Assembly: GCA_015066705.1 (NCBI GenBank)
Contig: SVNV01000012.1
Coordinates: forward strand, 1-64,000
Direction: 5' to 3'
Length of the DNA stretch: 64,000 bases
Origin: Ruminococcus sp.
GTDB lineage: Bacteria > Bacillota > Clostridia > Oscillospirales > Ruminococcaceae
This document shows, one piece after another, positions 7,947-16,637 of the stretch. Under the pieces are notes generated by a model. That model was not told the DNA's origin. It saw only the letters and a program-made list of their open reading frames with translations, and searched no databases. Numbering within the stretch: the first letter of the stretch is position 1; every line of letters starts with the position of its first letter. Position numbers and translations under genes: made by a program.

Positions 7947-10373
7947 TTATTTTTTGAGTCCCCAGATATCTCTTGCATAGTCGTTTACTGAACGGTCAGC
8001 TGAGAAGATTCCTGCTCCTGCGATATTGTTAAGTGACATCTTCTGCCACTTCATCTTATCCTCGTAGCATTCGCTTGCGTATTTCTGAGCCATCTGGTAT
8101 GAATCAAAGTCAGCAAGAACCATATAAGGGTCGCTTGTCTTGAGGTTATGAGCAACCTCATTGAAGGTTTCACCATTGATACCCTTATACATACGGTCGA
8201 TTGCACCCTTGATAATACCATTTGAGTTGTAAATATTCTCAGGATTATAGAAAGGCTTTCTTTCGTTAACGTCGTCAACCTCCATACCGAATACGATAAT
8301 GTTGTCTGTTCCAACCTGTTCGTGGATTTCAACATTAGCACCGTCCATTGTACCGAGGGTAATTGCGCCGTTAATCATAAGCTTCATATTACCTGTACCC
8401 GAAGCCTCTGTACCTGCAAGTGAAATCTGTTCTGAAATTTCAGCGGCAGGCATAAGAAGTTCTGAAAGTGATACACAGTAGTTGTCAAGGAACACAACAG
8501 AAAGCTTTTTATTGAGCTTTGAGTTTTTCTTGAGCTCCTGTGAAATATTCCAGATAAGCTTGATAATCTGCTTTGCAAGGTAGTAGCCAGGTGCAGCCTT
8601 TGCAGCGAAGATATAGGTCTTTGGTGTAAATGGAGCGTCCGGATTTGCCTTGAGGTAGTTATATTCAGCAATAATATTAAGAGCATTAAGATGCTGTCTC
8701 TTGTATTCGTGAAGTCTCTTAACCTGAACGTCAAAGATAGAATCTGTATTAAGATTGATACCGTACTGATTTTTAACGTGCTTAGCAAATCTCTTCTTGT
8801 TTTCTGTCTTGATTTCAGCAAGTCTCTCGAGAACAGCCTTGTCATCTTCAAATTTCTTGAAATCAGCAAGCTTTGAAGCGTCCTTCAGGAAGCCGTCACC
8901 GATACATTCACAAAGAAGGTTTGTGAGTCCCGGATTTGACTGATAGAGCCATCTTCTGTAAGCGATACCGTTAGTAACATTCTTGAACTTTTCAGGAGTA
9001 ATTGAATTTTCATCCTTGAAAGTATCCACCTTGATGATTTCAGAGTGGATTTTAGCAACACCGTTTACGCTGTGTGAAGTGTGAACACAGAGGTTTGCCA
9101 TTTTTACCATATTGTTTGAAATAATAGACATTCTTGTACACTTAGCCTCGTCGTGTGTCTTTTCCCAGAGGTCACGGCAGTAACGTTCATTGATTTCAAC
9201 AATAATTGAGAAAATTCTTGGTGTAACCAACTTCATAAGGTTGCAGTCCCATTTTTCGAGAGCTTCCTGCATAACGGTGTGGTTTGTATAAGCAAAAGTC
9301 TTGGTACAGATATCCCACGCCTTATCCCATTCATAGCCACAGTCGTCAAGAAGAATTCTCATAAGCTCAGGGATAGCAAGTGTAGGGTGTGTGTCATTAA
9401 TATGGATAGAAACCTTATCAGCAAGGTTGTCAAGTGTTCCATAAACGCTCATATGGTGGTTTACAATATCACCAACTGCTGCTGCACAAAGGAAGTACTG
9501 CTGTCTGAGACGAAGTGACTTACCTTCTGCGTGGTTATCGTTAGGATAAAGAACCTTTGAAATAGCCTGTGCGATAATATTCTGACCGAGAGCCTTTGAG
9601 TAATCGCCCTTATTGAACATACTCATATCAAAGCTCGGGCATTCAGCCTTCCAGAGTCTCAGCTTAGAAACAGCCTCGCTGTCAAAGCCAGATACATACA
9701 TATCATAAGGCACAGCCATAACTGTTGTATAGTTTTCGTGAGTTACGCAGTGATACTGATTATCCCAGTATTCTTTAAGTTCGCCGTCAAAACGGATTTC
9801 AATACTCTGGTCGTGGTTTGGAACAAGCCACATCTGTCCGCCAGGAAGCCAGTTATCAGGAAGCTCTGTCTGCCAGCCTTCTTCAAGCTTCTGCTTAAAG
9901 ATACCGTATTCATAACAGATTGAGTGACCGATTGCGCAATAGCCCTGTGTTGCAAGCGCGTCAAGATAACAAGCCGCAAGTCTTCCCAGACCGCCGTTTC
10001 CGAGACCTGCATCAGGCTCCATTTCGTAGACACTGTCTATATTGATTCCGAAATCCTTGAGAACAGCAGTCGCCTCCTCAACCATCGAAAGGTTATAAAG
10101 GCTTGTTTTCAATGAGCGTCCCATAAGAAATTCCATTGAAAGATAATAAACCTTCTTTTTACCTGCTGAATGTGTCTTATTGACAAAACGTCTTCTCTTG
10201 TCGCCGAGAAGCTTTACCACTACCTTTGAAAGTGCCTCATAAACCTGCTTATCCGAAGCCGCATCAGGTGTAACAAAATAATCCTTATCAAGAACACTTA
10301 CAAATTTTTCCTTAAGCTGTTCTTTTGTGATAAGCTTTGGCATAACAAGTGATGACTTTTTTGTATTTGCCAT
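7947..10373 (-). CDS. glgP: Glycogen/starch phosphorylase (first copy)
   Basis: An 808-residue GT35-family enzyme releasing glucose-1-phosphate from glycogen or maltodextrin with phosphate; cytoplasmic, PLP-dependent. Landmarks are [29 protein letters not shown], the long NDTHPTLAIPELMR and [13 protein letters not shown] motifs, and the PLP-lysine region [15 protein letters not shown] near the C-terminus. The frame runs 23 codons further, but ATG 10373 has GGAGG nine bases upstream and begins MANTKKSS, a normal start. It is full length, close to the bacterial family norm of 750-850. A consensus promoter drives it alone. A second, more diverged paralogue lies at 40464-42719, suggesting a division of labour between storage glycogen and imported maltodextrins. 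Confidence 0.95.
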   Translation of the reverse strand: MANTKKSSLVMPKLITKEQLKEKFVSVLDKDYFVTPDAASDKQVYEALSKVVVKLLGDKRRRFVNKTHSAGKKKVYYLSMEFLMGRSLKTSLYNLSMVEEATAVLKDFGINIDSVYEMEPDAGLGNGGLGRLAACYLDALATQGYCAIGHSICYEYGIFKQKLEEGWQTELPDNWLPGGQMWLVPNHDQSIEIRFDGELKEYWDNQYHCVTHENYTTVMAVPYDMYVSGFDSEAVSKLRLWKAECPSFDMSMFNKGDYSKALGQNIIAQAISKVLYPNDNHAEGKSLRLRQQYFLCAAAVGDIVNHHMSVYGTLDNLADKVSIHINDTHPTLAIPELMRILLDDCGYEWDKAWDICTKTFAYTNHTVMQEALEKWDCNLMKLVTPRIFSIIVEINERYCRDLWEKTHDEAKCTRMSIISNNMVKMANLCVHTSHSVNGVAKIHSEIIKVDTFKDENSITPEKFKNVTNGIAYRRWLYQSNPGLTNLLCECIGDGFLKDASKLADFKKFEDDKAVLERLAEIKTENKKRFAKHVKNQYGINLNTDSIFDVQVKRLHEYKRQHLNALNIIAEYNYLKANPDAPFTPKTYIFAAKAAPGYYLAKQIIKLIWNISQELKKNSKLNKKLSVVFLDNYCVSLSELLMPAAEISEQISLAGTEASGTGNMKLMINGAITLGTMDGANVEIHEQVGTDNIIVFGMEVDDVNERKPFYNPENIYNSNGIIKGAIDRMYKGINGETFNEVAHNLKTSDPYMVLADFDSYQMAQKYASECYEDKMKWQKMSLNNIAGAGIFSADRSVNDYARDIWGLKK

Positions 10374-10481
10374 ATATTTTCCTCCATATCTTATTCGGGA
10401 TAATCCCGACAAACTCATAATCATATCTGTATTTTTCATCACAACAAAAAATTGCCCTCCGACAAAAAATACACAATAACA

Positions 10482-10510
10482 ATTATACTGTTATTATGCC
10501 TAATTGTCAA
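10482..10510 (-). promoter_or_regulatory. Consensus promoter of glycogen phosphorylase 1
   Basis: Minus strand: TTGACA, 17-bp spacer, TATAAT; both hexamers match the sigma-A consensus perfectly. The leader is about 100 bases. Beyond the promoter, 10511-10631 holds nothing I can assign. Confidence 0.85.
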
Positions 10511-10631
10511 GGGGCAACATTGTATAAAATGACCATTTTCTTGGTGGTTTATATATTCATTCCTACAAGAAGCCTTTGCTATTTCGTTAAGTCAAGGTAA
10601 AAAAATTTTAAACATCAAAACACCTTATAAA

Positions 10632-12314
10632 TCAAAGGCAAGGAATGGTAACAGTAATCTCAGTACCCTCTCCGATTTCGCTCTGAATACTGATACTTCC
10701 GTTATGATAAGAAGCAATATGCTTAACAATAGAGAGCCCCAGACCGGTGCCTCCCGTCTGTTTTGAGCGGCTTTTATCAACACGATAAAACCTCTCAAAA
10801 ATTCTGTCCTGATGCTCCGCAGAGATACCGATTCCGTCGTCTTTTACAACGATATAAGCAAGCCCGTTTCTTTTCTCGACCTTAACAAAAACGTGACCGC
10901 CCTCGTTATTATACTTTATGGCATTATCTATAAGATTGAGGAAAAGCTCCATCATATAGCTTTTGTTAGCCTTGACAGTAAATTTCTCTCCCTCTACCGA
11001 AACGCTGATTTTATGTTTGTCGGCTTTAAGCTGAAGTGTTTCCTCAACGTCGTTTGCAACATCAAGAAGACAGATTTCCTCCGCTGTTTCATCAGCAGAA
11101 AGCTCCTCGATTTCCGAAAGTCTGATAATATCATTTATCAGAGCAAGAAGTCTTTCACTCTCTCTGAAAATTGTTCCGCCGTATTTTTTCACCGATTCCA
11201 TATCTGCAAAAATTCCGTTTTCGAGCATTTCCCCGAAGCCTTTTATGGTAGTCAGTGGTGTTTTAAGCTCGTGTGAAACATTAGCAGAAAAGTCTTTTCT
11301 TATCTCCTCGGCTCTGAGCTTTTCTGTTGCATCAACAAGAAGAATCATAAAGCCGTGTGTATTATTGAAGCCTGCCTTATTTACATAAAACTGAATCTGT
11401 TTGTTAGGCGTGCTTATAACCCCGTAGGAGGTTCCCTCCTCGTCAGCAATTTTCACCCCGTCGATTAAGCTCTGATTCTTTACAAGCTCGCTGATTTTGG
11501 CTCCCTCGCTGTATGAAAAATTCGGATTAAGAAATTCAATAGCACTTTTATTCACTGAAAGAATGGTTTCCTTTTCGTCAAGAAGAATCATTCCCTCAAC
11601 CATATTTTCGGTAATAAGAGAAATCTTTTCCTTTTCGTTTTTCAGTCGTCTGATGTATCTTGAAAGTCTTTCTGAAAGCTTTTTCATCGCCTCCACAATA
11701 GGCTCAAGCTCTTCGTATTCAACCTTTACCTGAAGGTTTTCATCAAGTACATCAAGGTTATTTACTATCTGGGTAATAGGTTTTATTGCATTTTCTGAAA
11801 GCTTAACGGAAATAATGGTTGCTACAACGATAACCACAGCCGAAATCACAACAATAAGTCCTACGACACCAAGAAAAATTGCAACAACGCTGTTTCTTTC
11901 TCTTGAAAAACGATAGATACAGTCGCCATCTTTTAGCGCATAGTAATAAGAGGTTGTAGACATAGTTTTTGACAGTCGGGTAGCCTGTCCCTCGCCCTTT
12001 TTCAGAGCCTCAGCAATTTCACGTCTCTCCTTGTGGTTTTCAAGCTCTGACGTCTCAAAGAAATTATCATAAATGACATTTCCCTCAAGGTCGAGTCTTG
12101 TATATCTCACCTCATAATTAAGGGTTTCTTTGAGAATATCGTTTATTTCCTCGTCGCTGTACTTCTGTTTTGTAGCAACAGTAGCAATTACCGCAAGCTC
12201 GGTTTCTGCTTCCTGTCTGTAAAATCTGAAACCGAAAGCTACTGCGATTATACCGAATACAATTACAGCCAGCATAACTGTCATAAAAATACTGCGGAAT
12301 ATTTTTTTCTGCAA
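10632..12314 (-). CDS. phoR: PhoR-type sensor histidine kinase
   Basis: A 560-residue membrane kinase. Two membrane helices (about residues 9-30 and 144-169) enclose an extracellular sensor of some 110 residues. Then come a HAMP-like linker, a PAS domain (about 235-330), the dimerisation/phosphoacceptor helix with His348 in NVSHELKTP, and an ATPase domain with NLIDNAIKYN, DDGIGI and GTGLGLSIVKH. It would autophosphorylate and pass phosphate to the adjacent response regulator. The start appears to be TTG at 12314: the only nearby ATG is out of frame, and AAGGGGG lies nine bases upstream. It is the last gene of a Na/Pi transporter, regulator, kinase unit, which argues for phosphate sensing rather than another signal. 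Confidence 0.88.
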   Translation of the reverse strand: MQKKIFRSIFMTVMLAVIVFGIIAVAFGFRFYRQEAETELAVIATVATKQKYSDEEINDILKETLNYEVRYTRLDLEGNVIYDNFFETSELENHKERREIAEALKKGEGQATRLSKTMSTTSYYYALKDGDCIYRFSRERNSVVAIFLGVVGLIVVISAVVIVVATIISVKLSENAIKPITQIVNNLDVLDENLQVKVEYEELEPIVEAMKKLSERLSRYIRRLKNEKEKISLITENMVEGMILLDEKETILSVNKSAIEFLNPNFSYSEGAKISELVKNQSLIDGVKIADEEGTSYGVISTPNKQIQFYVNKAGFNNTHGFMILLVDATEKLRAEEIRKDFSANVSHELKTPLTTIKGFGEMLENGIFADMESVKKYGGTIFRESERLLALINDIIRLSEIEELSADETAEEICLLDVANDVEETLQLKADKHKISVSVEGEKFTVKANKSYMMELFLNLIDNAIKYNNEGGHVFVKVEKRNGLAYIVVKDDGIGISAEHQDRIFERFYRVDKSRSKQTGGTGLGLSIVKHIASYHNGSISIQSEIGEGTEITVTIPCL

Positions 12315-12336
12315 AGCATTTTTCCCCCTTAATCAC

Positions 12337-12360
12337 AAAAAGGCGAGTAAAACCCGCCTT
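12337..12360 (-). terminator. Hairpin with T tract between regulator and kinase genes
   Basis: On the minus strand AAGGCG and CGCCTT pair around a nine-base loop and run into TTTTTG. It lies seven bases after the regulator stop and before the kinase ribosome site. It is short for a full terminator; a partial one would lower kinase output relative to the regulator. Confidence 0.5.
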
Positions 12361-12366
12361 GATTGT

Positions 12367-13044
12367 TTAAATTTTATAACCTACGCCTCTTATTGTTTTT
12401 ATCAAATCCACACAGCCTGCCACTTCAAGCTTCTGACGGAGAGTTTTAACGTGCATATCAACCGTACGGGTTTCACCCTCGTAGTTAAAGCCCCATACCT
12501 TTTCCATGAGCTTTTCACGGTTTATTGCGATACTCCGGTGCTTCATAAGATAAGCAAGCAGTTCAAATTCCTTATAAGTCAGTGCGATTTCCTGTCCGTT
12601 ATAGCTGACTATTCTCTTTGAAAGGTCAAGATTTAATCCATCGATTTCAACAGCGTCGCTTGAAGGAAGCTGTTTGCTTGCACGTCTTAAAACCGCCTTT
12701 ATTCTGGACAAAAGCTCCATAACTCCGAAAGGCTTTGTAATATAATCGTCAGCCCCCGCTTCAAGTCCTGTAACCTTATCAATTTCCGAAGTTTTTGCTG
12801 TAAGCATAATCACCGGAATATCAGCATAAAGGCTGTTTGACTTGAGCTTTTTGAGAATTGTAAGTCCGTCCTCATCAGGAAGCATTATATCAAGAAGAAT
12901 AATATCAGGCTTAGTGGTTTTCAAATCTCCGTAAAAGGCTTTTGCACACTCATAAGCACTCACTTCATATCCGCCCGACAAAAGTGCACAGGAAACAAGT
13001 TCTCTGATTCCGTCGTTGTCCTCAATACAAAAAACCTTAGCCAT
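12367..13044 (-). CDS. phoB: PhoB-type response regulator
   Basis: A 225-residue OmpR/PhoB regulator. The receiver domain has the acidic pocket (EDND at 8-11), phosphoacceptor Asp52 in LLDIMLPDEDG and the conserved Lys in TKPF. The C-terminal winged helix (about residues 130-225) carries LTYKEFELLAYL and ends RTVDMHVKTLRQKL...IRGVGYKI. A GGAGAGG site sits four bases before the ATG. It lies 14 bases downstream of the Na/Pi cotransporter gene and upstream of the kinase, so it most likely controls phosphate-starvation genes, including its own operon. I could not confirm a Pho box by eye. Confidence 0.9.
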   Translation of the reverse strand: MAKVFCIEDNDGIRELVSCALLSGGYEVSAYECAKAFYGDLKTTKPDIILLDIMLPDEDGLTILKKLKSNSLYADIPVIMLTAKTSEIDKVTGLEAGADDYITKPFGVMELLSRIKAVLRRASKQLPSSDAVEIDGLNLDLSKRIVSYNGQEIALTYKEFELLAYLMKHRSIAINREKLMEKVWGFNYEGETRTVDMHVKTLRQKLEVAGCVDLIKTIRGVGYKI

Positions 13045-13058
13045 ACTACCTCTCCTAC

Positions 13059-14828
13059 TTAGAAGCTCTTTTCCGGAAGCATATAAATCTGCTGATATTC
13101 TTCTACCATCTTGTCAAATTCTTCGCCTGAAGCCTTAAGCTCGTGAATATAATCGTGAACCTCAAAGTTTGCGTCTGCCATCTGGATAAGGCATACAGCG
13201 ATATTTGAACAGTGGTCAGAAACTCTTTCGAGGTTAGTAATAAAGTCTGCAAAGATAAAGCCGAGCTCGATTGTACATTCGCCATCTCTGAGACGCTTTA
13301 CGTGACGGCTCTTGAGCTTTGTCTTGAGCGTATCGATAACCTCTTCGATAGGCTCAACCTTATGAGCTGCCTCGAGGTCGTTATCGATAAACGCCTGAAC
13401 TGTAAGATTAAGAACGTCAGCTACTGCTGTTGTCATAACCTCAAGCTCCTTCTTTGCGTTTCCTGAGAAGGCAATATTCTTTTCCTTCATTTCCTTTGAA
13501 GCCTTGATAAGGTTTGTTGCGTGGTCAGAAATTCTCTCAAAGTCACCGATACAGTGGAGAAGTGTTGAGATATTCTTACCGTCTTCAGCAGAAAGCTCGT
13601 TTGCAGAAATCTTTACGAGGTATGTACCAAGCTTATCCTCGTAATTGTCAATACGGGTTTCTGTATCATAGATATATTTTTCAATTTCTTCGGAGTAGCC
13701 GTTTGTAATATCAAGTGCCTTGAGCATTGAATCACGGGTAATTGTAGCCATATTGTCAGTAAGCTTTTTACACTGTTCAATAGCAAATGCAGGTGAATGA
13801 ATAAATCTTTCATCAAGAACCTTGAATTCTTCGTCCTTTTCCTTTTCTTCCTTAGAATCCTTGACAATAAAGCAAGCAAGCTTTTCGAGCTGTTTTGTCA
13901 TAGGCATAAGAAGTATAAGAGCGAGAACCTTAAATACTGTATGAACAATAGCGATACCAACCTCGTTTGCAGCCATACTTGCAAAGCCAAAGCCTACAAT
14001 AGAATCTATAATCCAATAAGCTGTAAGAAGTACTGCGGCGCTTATTACGTTAAAACTGAGGTGAATAACCGCTGCTCGTCTTGCATTTTTTCCTGCACCG
14101 ATTGATGAAATCATAGCTGATACACAGGTACCGATATTCTGTCCCATAACAATCGGGATAGCAGTAGCATAGGTTACTACACCTGTCGTTGTAAGCGACT
14201 GGAGAATACCGACAGAAGCAGATGACGACTGAATTACAGCAGTCAGAACTGCTCCGACAATAAGTCCGAGTATAGGGTTTGAAAAGAGTATTAGAATTTC
14301 TCCGAATTCTTTTGATTCAGAAAGAGGCTTTACTGCATCACTCATAACCTCCATACCAAACATCAGAACTGCAAAAGCGATAAGAATAACAGCTATATCC
14401 TTATTCTTCTGCTTCTTTGAAAACATTACAATAATTATACCAATAAATGCAAGAATTGGCGTAAAGTTAGCAGGCTTACAAATCTGAATAAAGAAGCCCT
14501 TACCGTCGATACCTGTAAGTGACAAGAGCCATGATGTAACAGATGTACCAAGGTTTGCACCCATAATTACACCGATTGACTGACCGAGAGTCATAATTCC
14601 TGAGTTAACAAAGCCTACAACCATTACTGTTGTTGCTGATGATGACTGAATAACAGCCGTAACAAGAAGTCCCAGCATAAAGCCTTTGAATGTGTTTGAA
14701 GTAAGGCTTGCAAGAATTGTTTTAAGCTTGCTACCTGCCATTTTTTCGAGGGTTTCGCCCATTACATTCATACCGTAAAGGAAAAATGCAAGACCACCCA
14801 GCAAAGAGAATACGTCAAAAATACCCAT
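13059..14828 (-). CDS. Na+/phosphate cotransporter with PhoU-like domain
   Basis: A 589-residue NptA/YjbB-type transporter. The N-terminal part has two inverted halves of membrane helices, each with the hallmark QSSSA motif (QSSSATT at 61-67 and QSSSASVG near 197-204) that forms the sodium/phosphate site. From about residue 345 a helical PhoU-like domain follows (repeated CIGDFERISDHATNL and FITNLERVSDHCSNIAV), thought to regulate flux or bind metal clusters. It couples phosphate movement to the sodium gradient. It is the first gene of an apparent three-gene phosphate operon with the PhoB/PhoR-type genes. The ATG follows AGGAGA by eight bases. Confidence 0.93.
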   Translation of the reverse strand: MGIFDVFSLLGGLAFFLYGMNVMGETLEKMAGSKLKTILASLTSNTFKGFMLGLLVTAVIQSSSATTVMVVGFVNSGIMTLGQSIGVIMGANLGTSVTSWLLSLTGIDGKGFFIQICKPANFTPILAFIGIIIVMFSKKQKNKDIAVILIAFAVLMFGMEVMSDAVKPLSESKEFGEILILFSNPILGLIVGAVLTAVIQSSSASVGILQSLTTTGVVTYATAIPIVMGQNIGTCVSAMISSIGAGKNARRAAVIHLSFNVISAAVLLTAYWIIDSIVGFGFASMAANEVGIAIVHTVFKVLALILLMPMTKQLEKLACFIVKDSKEEKEKDEEFKVLDERFIHSPAFAIEQCKKLTDNMATITRDSMLKALDITNGYSEEIEKYIYDTETRIDNYEDKLGTYLVKISANELSAEDGKNISTLLHCIGDFERISDHATNLIKASKEMKEKNIAFSGNAKKELEVMTTAVADVLNLTVQAFIDNDLEAAHKVEPIEEVIDTLKTKLKSRHVKRLRDGECTIELGFIFADFITNLERVSDHCSNIAVCLIQMADANFEVHDYIHELKASGEEFDKMVEEYQQIYMLPEKSF

Positions 14829-15077
14829 ACTTTTTCTCCTAATCTGTAAATTACCACTCAGACCTCCCCATAAGGTCTGTCTTATATTAAAATACTATAC
14901 ACAGACATTATAACTAAAAAAAGTAAAATTCCAATACAATGTATGTAAAATCTAAGTAAATTTTTATTTTCGTGATTTTCTACATAAACTCACACCTAAT
15001 GATATTTTTTACTGACAAAAATTACAGTATGGTGTAAAATATCCTGTTAAAACAGGCTTTAATTTATGGAAAAGCCC
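14829..15077. other. Divergent intergenic region between phosphate operon and hydrogenase maturation operon
   Basis: An AT-rich divergent spacer. On the phosphate-operon side, AGACCT pairs with AGGTCT in a small stem-loop at about 14861-14878, inside the presumed leader. I could not settle on a promoter for the phosphate operon. The hydrogenase side begins with the promoter at 15078. Confidence 0.5.
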
Positions 15078-15106
15078 TTGAAAAAAGCAATAAACTATGT
15101 TAAAAT
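15078..15106 (+). promoter_or_regulatory. Promoter of the hydrogenase maturation operon
   Basis: TTGAAA (15078-15083), 17-bp spacer, TAAAAT (15101-15106). Transcription would start near 15113 and give a leader of about 175 bases. Confidence 0.65.
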
Positions 15107-15112
15107 AAAGAC

Positions 15113-15287
15113 AAGGTGAACTGCGAGATTTGTTCTTTCGGTAAACCGCATCTACAAATAACAAATTACTGACACCAAAGGCATACCTGAGGAGAAAGTT
15201 TCTGCTTATTTTTTTTACGGGGAAACTATGACTATCCGGCTGTGCTTTTGTGGAAGTACAGCCTTTATTTATTGAAAGGAAACATAT
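15113..15287 (+). promoter_or_regulatory. Structured leader RNA of the hyd operon with terminator-like hairpin
   Basis: The leader contains several possible stems (CGGTAAACCG; AGTTTC at 15198-15203 with GAAACT at 15222-15227) and a hairpin GGCTGT (15238-15243)/ACAGCC (15258-15263) followed by TTTATTTATT, directly before the AAAGGA ribosome site. That layout suggests attenuation or a riboswitch. It does not match the consensus of any riboswitch class I can recall, so no ligand is assigned. Confidence 0.45.
15228..15275 (+). CDS. Possible 15-residue leader peptide
   Basis: ATG at 15228, five bases after GGGG, opens a frame reading MTIRLCFCGSTAFIY and stops at TGA 15273, just before the ribosome site of the next gene. 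It spans the terminator-like hairpin of the leader and has two nearby Cys codons. A ribosome moving through it would open the hairpin, so it could act as a leader peptide coupling translation to operon expression. It is short enough to be chance; there is no independent support. Confidence 0.3.
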   Translation: MTIRLCFCGSTAFIY

Positions 15288-15536
15288 ATGGAAAACAGAG
15301 TTGCACTTATCGGAATAGTAGTTTCCGAAAGCGGGTCTGTATCAAGACTCAACGAGCTTCTGCACGAAAACGCAGGCTATATTATAGGACGAATGGGTAT
15401 CCCTTATGAAAAGGCAGGAGTTTCAATAATCAGCGTCGCTATTGATGCGCCTACTGATGTTATAAACAGCCTTTCAGGAAAGCTGGGGGCTTTAAAGGGA
15501 GTTACTTCAAAAACGATATATCAGAAGCTTCCGTAA
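15288..15536 (+). CDS. TM1266-type iron-only hydrogenase system regulator
   Basis: An 82-residue ACT/ferredoxin-like fold protein, beginning MENRVALIGIVVSE and containing LHENAGYIIGRMGIPYEKAGVSIIS. This matches the small family regularly encoded next to hydE/hydG/hydF and called a putative regulator of the [FeFe]-hydrogenase system (TM1266 in Thermotoga). It is likely a dimer that binds a small ligand; its biochemical role is not established. AAAGGA lies seven bases before the ATG. It is first in the maturation operon, 14 bases before hydE. Confidence 0.88.
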   Translation: MENRVALIGIVVSESGSVSRLNELLHENAGYIIGRMGIPYEKAGVSIISVAIDAPTDVINSLSGKLGALKGVTSKTIYQKLP

Positions 15537-15550
15537 AAAAGGAGTTTTTA

Positions 15551-16600
15551 ATGAAAAAACTGATTGAAAAACTTGAAAAAGAAAAAATTCTCACAAAAGA
15601 GGAATTTGCTTTTCTTATTGAAAACAGAAACGAAGAAATCGCAGAATTTCTCTTTGAAAAGGCAAGAAAAATCCGTGAGACTCATTACGGGAAGGACGTT
15701 TATATACGTGGGCTTATCGAGTTTACAAACTACTGTAAAAACGATTGTCTGTACTGTGGCATAAGACGTTCAAATAAGACTTGTGAAAGATACCGACTGA
15801 CAAAGGAAGATATACTGCTTTGTTGCGAGGAGGGGTACGGTCTGGGATTTCGCACCTTTGTTTTGCAGGGTGGCGAGGACAACCATTACAGTGATGATTA
15901 TATGTGCGAAATTATCAGTGAAATCAAGAGGAAATATCCCGACTGTGCAATCACCCTTTCAATCGGCGAAAAATCAAAGGAAAGCTATCAGAAATTCTTT
16001 GACGCGGGGGCTGACAGATATCTTCTCCGTCACGAAACCGCCGATTTTTCACATTATGCAAAGCTTCACCCTGAAAATCTGTCTGCCGAAAACAGACAGC
16101 GTTGCCTGTGGGATTTAAAAGAAATCGGCTATCAGGTGGGCACGGGCTTTATGGTAGGTTCACCTTACCAGACGGCTGAGAATCTTGCAGAGGATATGCT
16201 TTTTATTCACAAGCTACAACCCCATATGGTTGGAATAGGGCCTTTTATCCCACACCACGCAACGCCATTCAGAGACGAAAAAAGCGGAACTCTTGAGCTG
16301 ACACTGTTTATGCTGGGATTACTAAGGCTTATGCTTCCGACGGCACTTTTACCGTCAACTACCGCTCTGGGAACTATTCATCCCGAGGGCAGAGAAAAAG
16401 GACTTCTGGCAGGAGCCAACGTTGTTATGCCGAACCTTTCCCCTGTAACTGTGAGAAAAAAATATCTTCTCTATGACAACAAAATCTGCACAGGTGACGA
16501 GTCGGCACAATGCCGTGTTTGTCTTGAAAAGAGAGTTGCGTCAACAGGTTATAAAATTGTTGTATCTGCAGGACATCATTTGTCATTTGATAATCATTGA
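15551..16600 (+). CDS. hydE: [FeFe]-hydrogenase maturase HydE, radical SAM
   Basis: A 349-residue radical SAM enzyme of the BioB/HydE class. The SAM cluster motif CX3CX2C is CKNDCLYC near residues 62-69. The sequence then follows the HydE pattern (FVLQGGEDN, LSIGEKS, LLRHETA, GTGFMVGSPYQT, GIGPFIPHHATPF). HydE is one of three maturases that build the 2Fe subcluster of the hydrogenase active site; it works with HydG products on HydF. Length matches the family. It is translated from an ATG ten bases after AAGGAG in an operon with the small regulator, hydG and hydF. No hydrogenase structural gene is in the window. Confidence 0.95.
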   Translation: MKKLIEKLEKEKILTKEEFAFLIENRNEEIAEFLFEKARKIRETHYGKDVYIRGLIEFTNYCKNDCLYCGIRRSNKTCERYRLTKEDILLCCEEGYGLGFRTFVLQGGEDNHYSDDYMCEIISEIKRKYPDCAITLSIGEKSKESYQKFFDAGADRYLLRHETADFSHYAKLHPENLSAENRQRCLWDLKEIGYQVGTGFMVGSPYQTAENLAEDMLFIHKLQPHMVGIGPFIPHHATPFRDEKSGTLELTLFMLGLLRLMLPTALLPSTTALGTIHPEGREKGLLAGANVVMPNLSPVTVRKKYLLYDNKICTGDESAQCRVCLEKRVASTGYKIVVSAGHHLSFDNH

Positions 16601-16637
16601 ACATAATAATTTTACATTGAAAGAAAGAGGTATGAAT

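Noticed and set aside
7947..10373. Recent duplication between the two glycogen phosphorylases
   Set aside because: The proteins differ in length and at most non-motif positions, and the nucleotide sequences share no long identical stretch, so they are old paralogues.
15113..15287. Assignment of the hyd leader to a known riboswitch (TPP, SAM, cobalamin, c-di-GMP, tetrahydrofolate, molybdenum cofactor)
   Set aside because: None of the core motifs I remember for these classes could be matched, so the leader is left unassigned.
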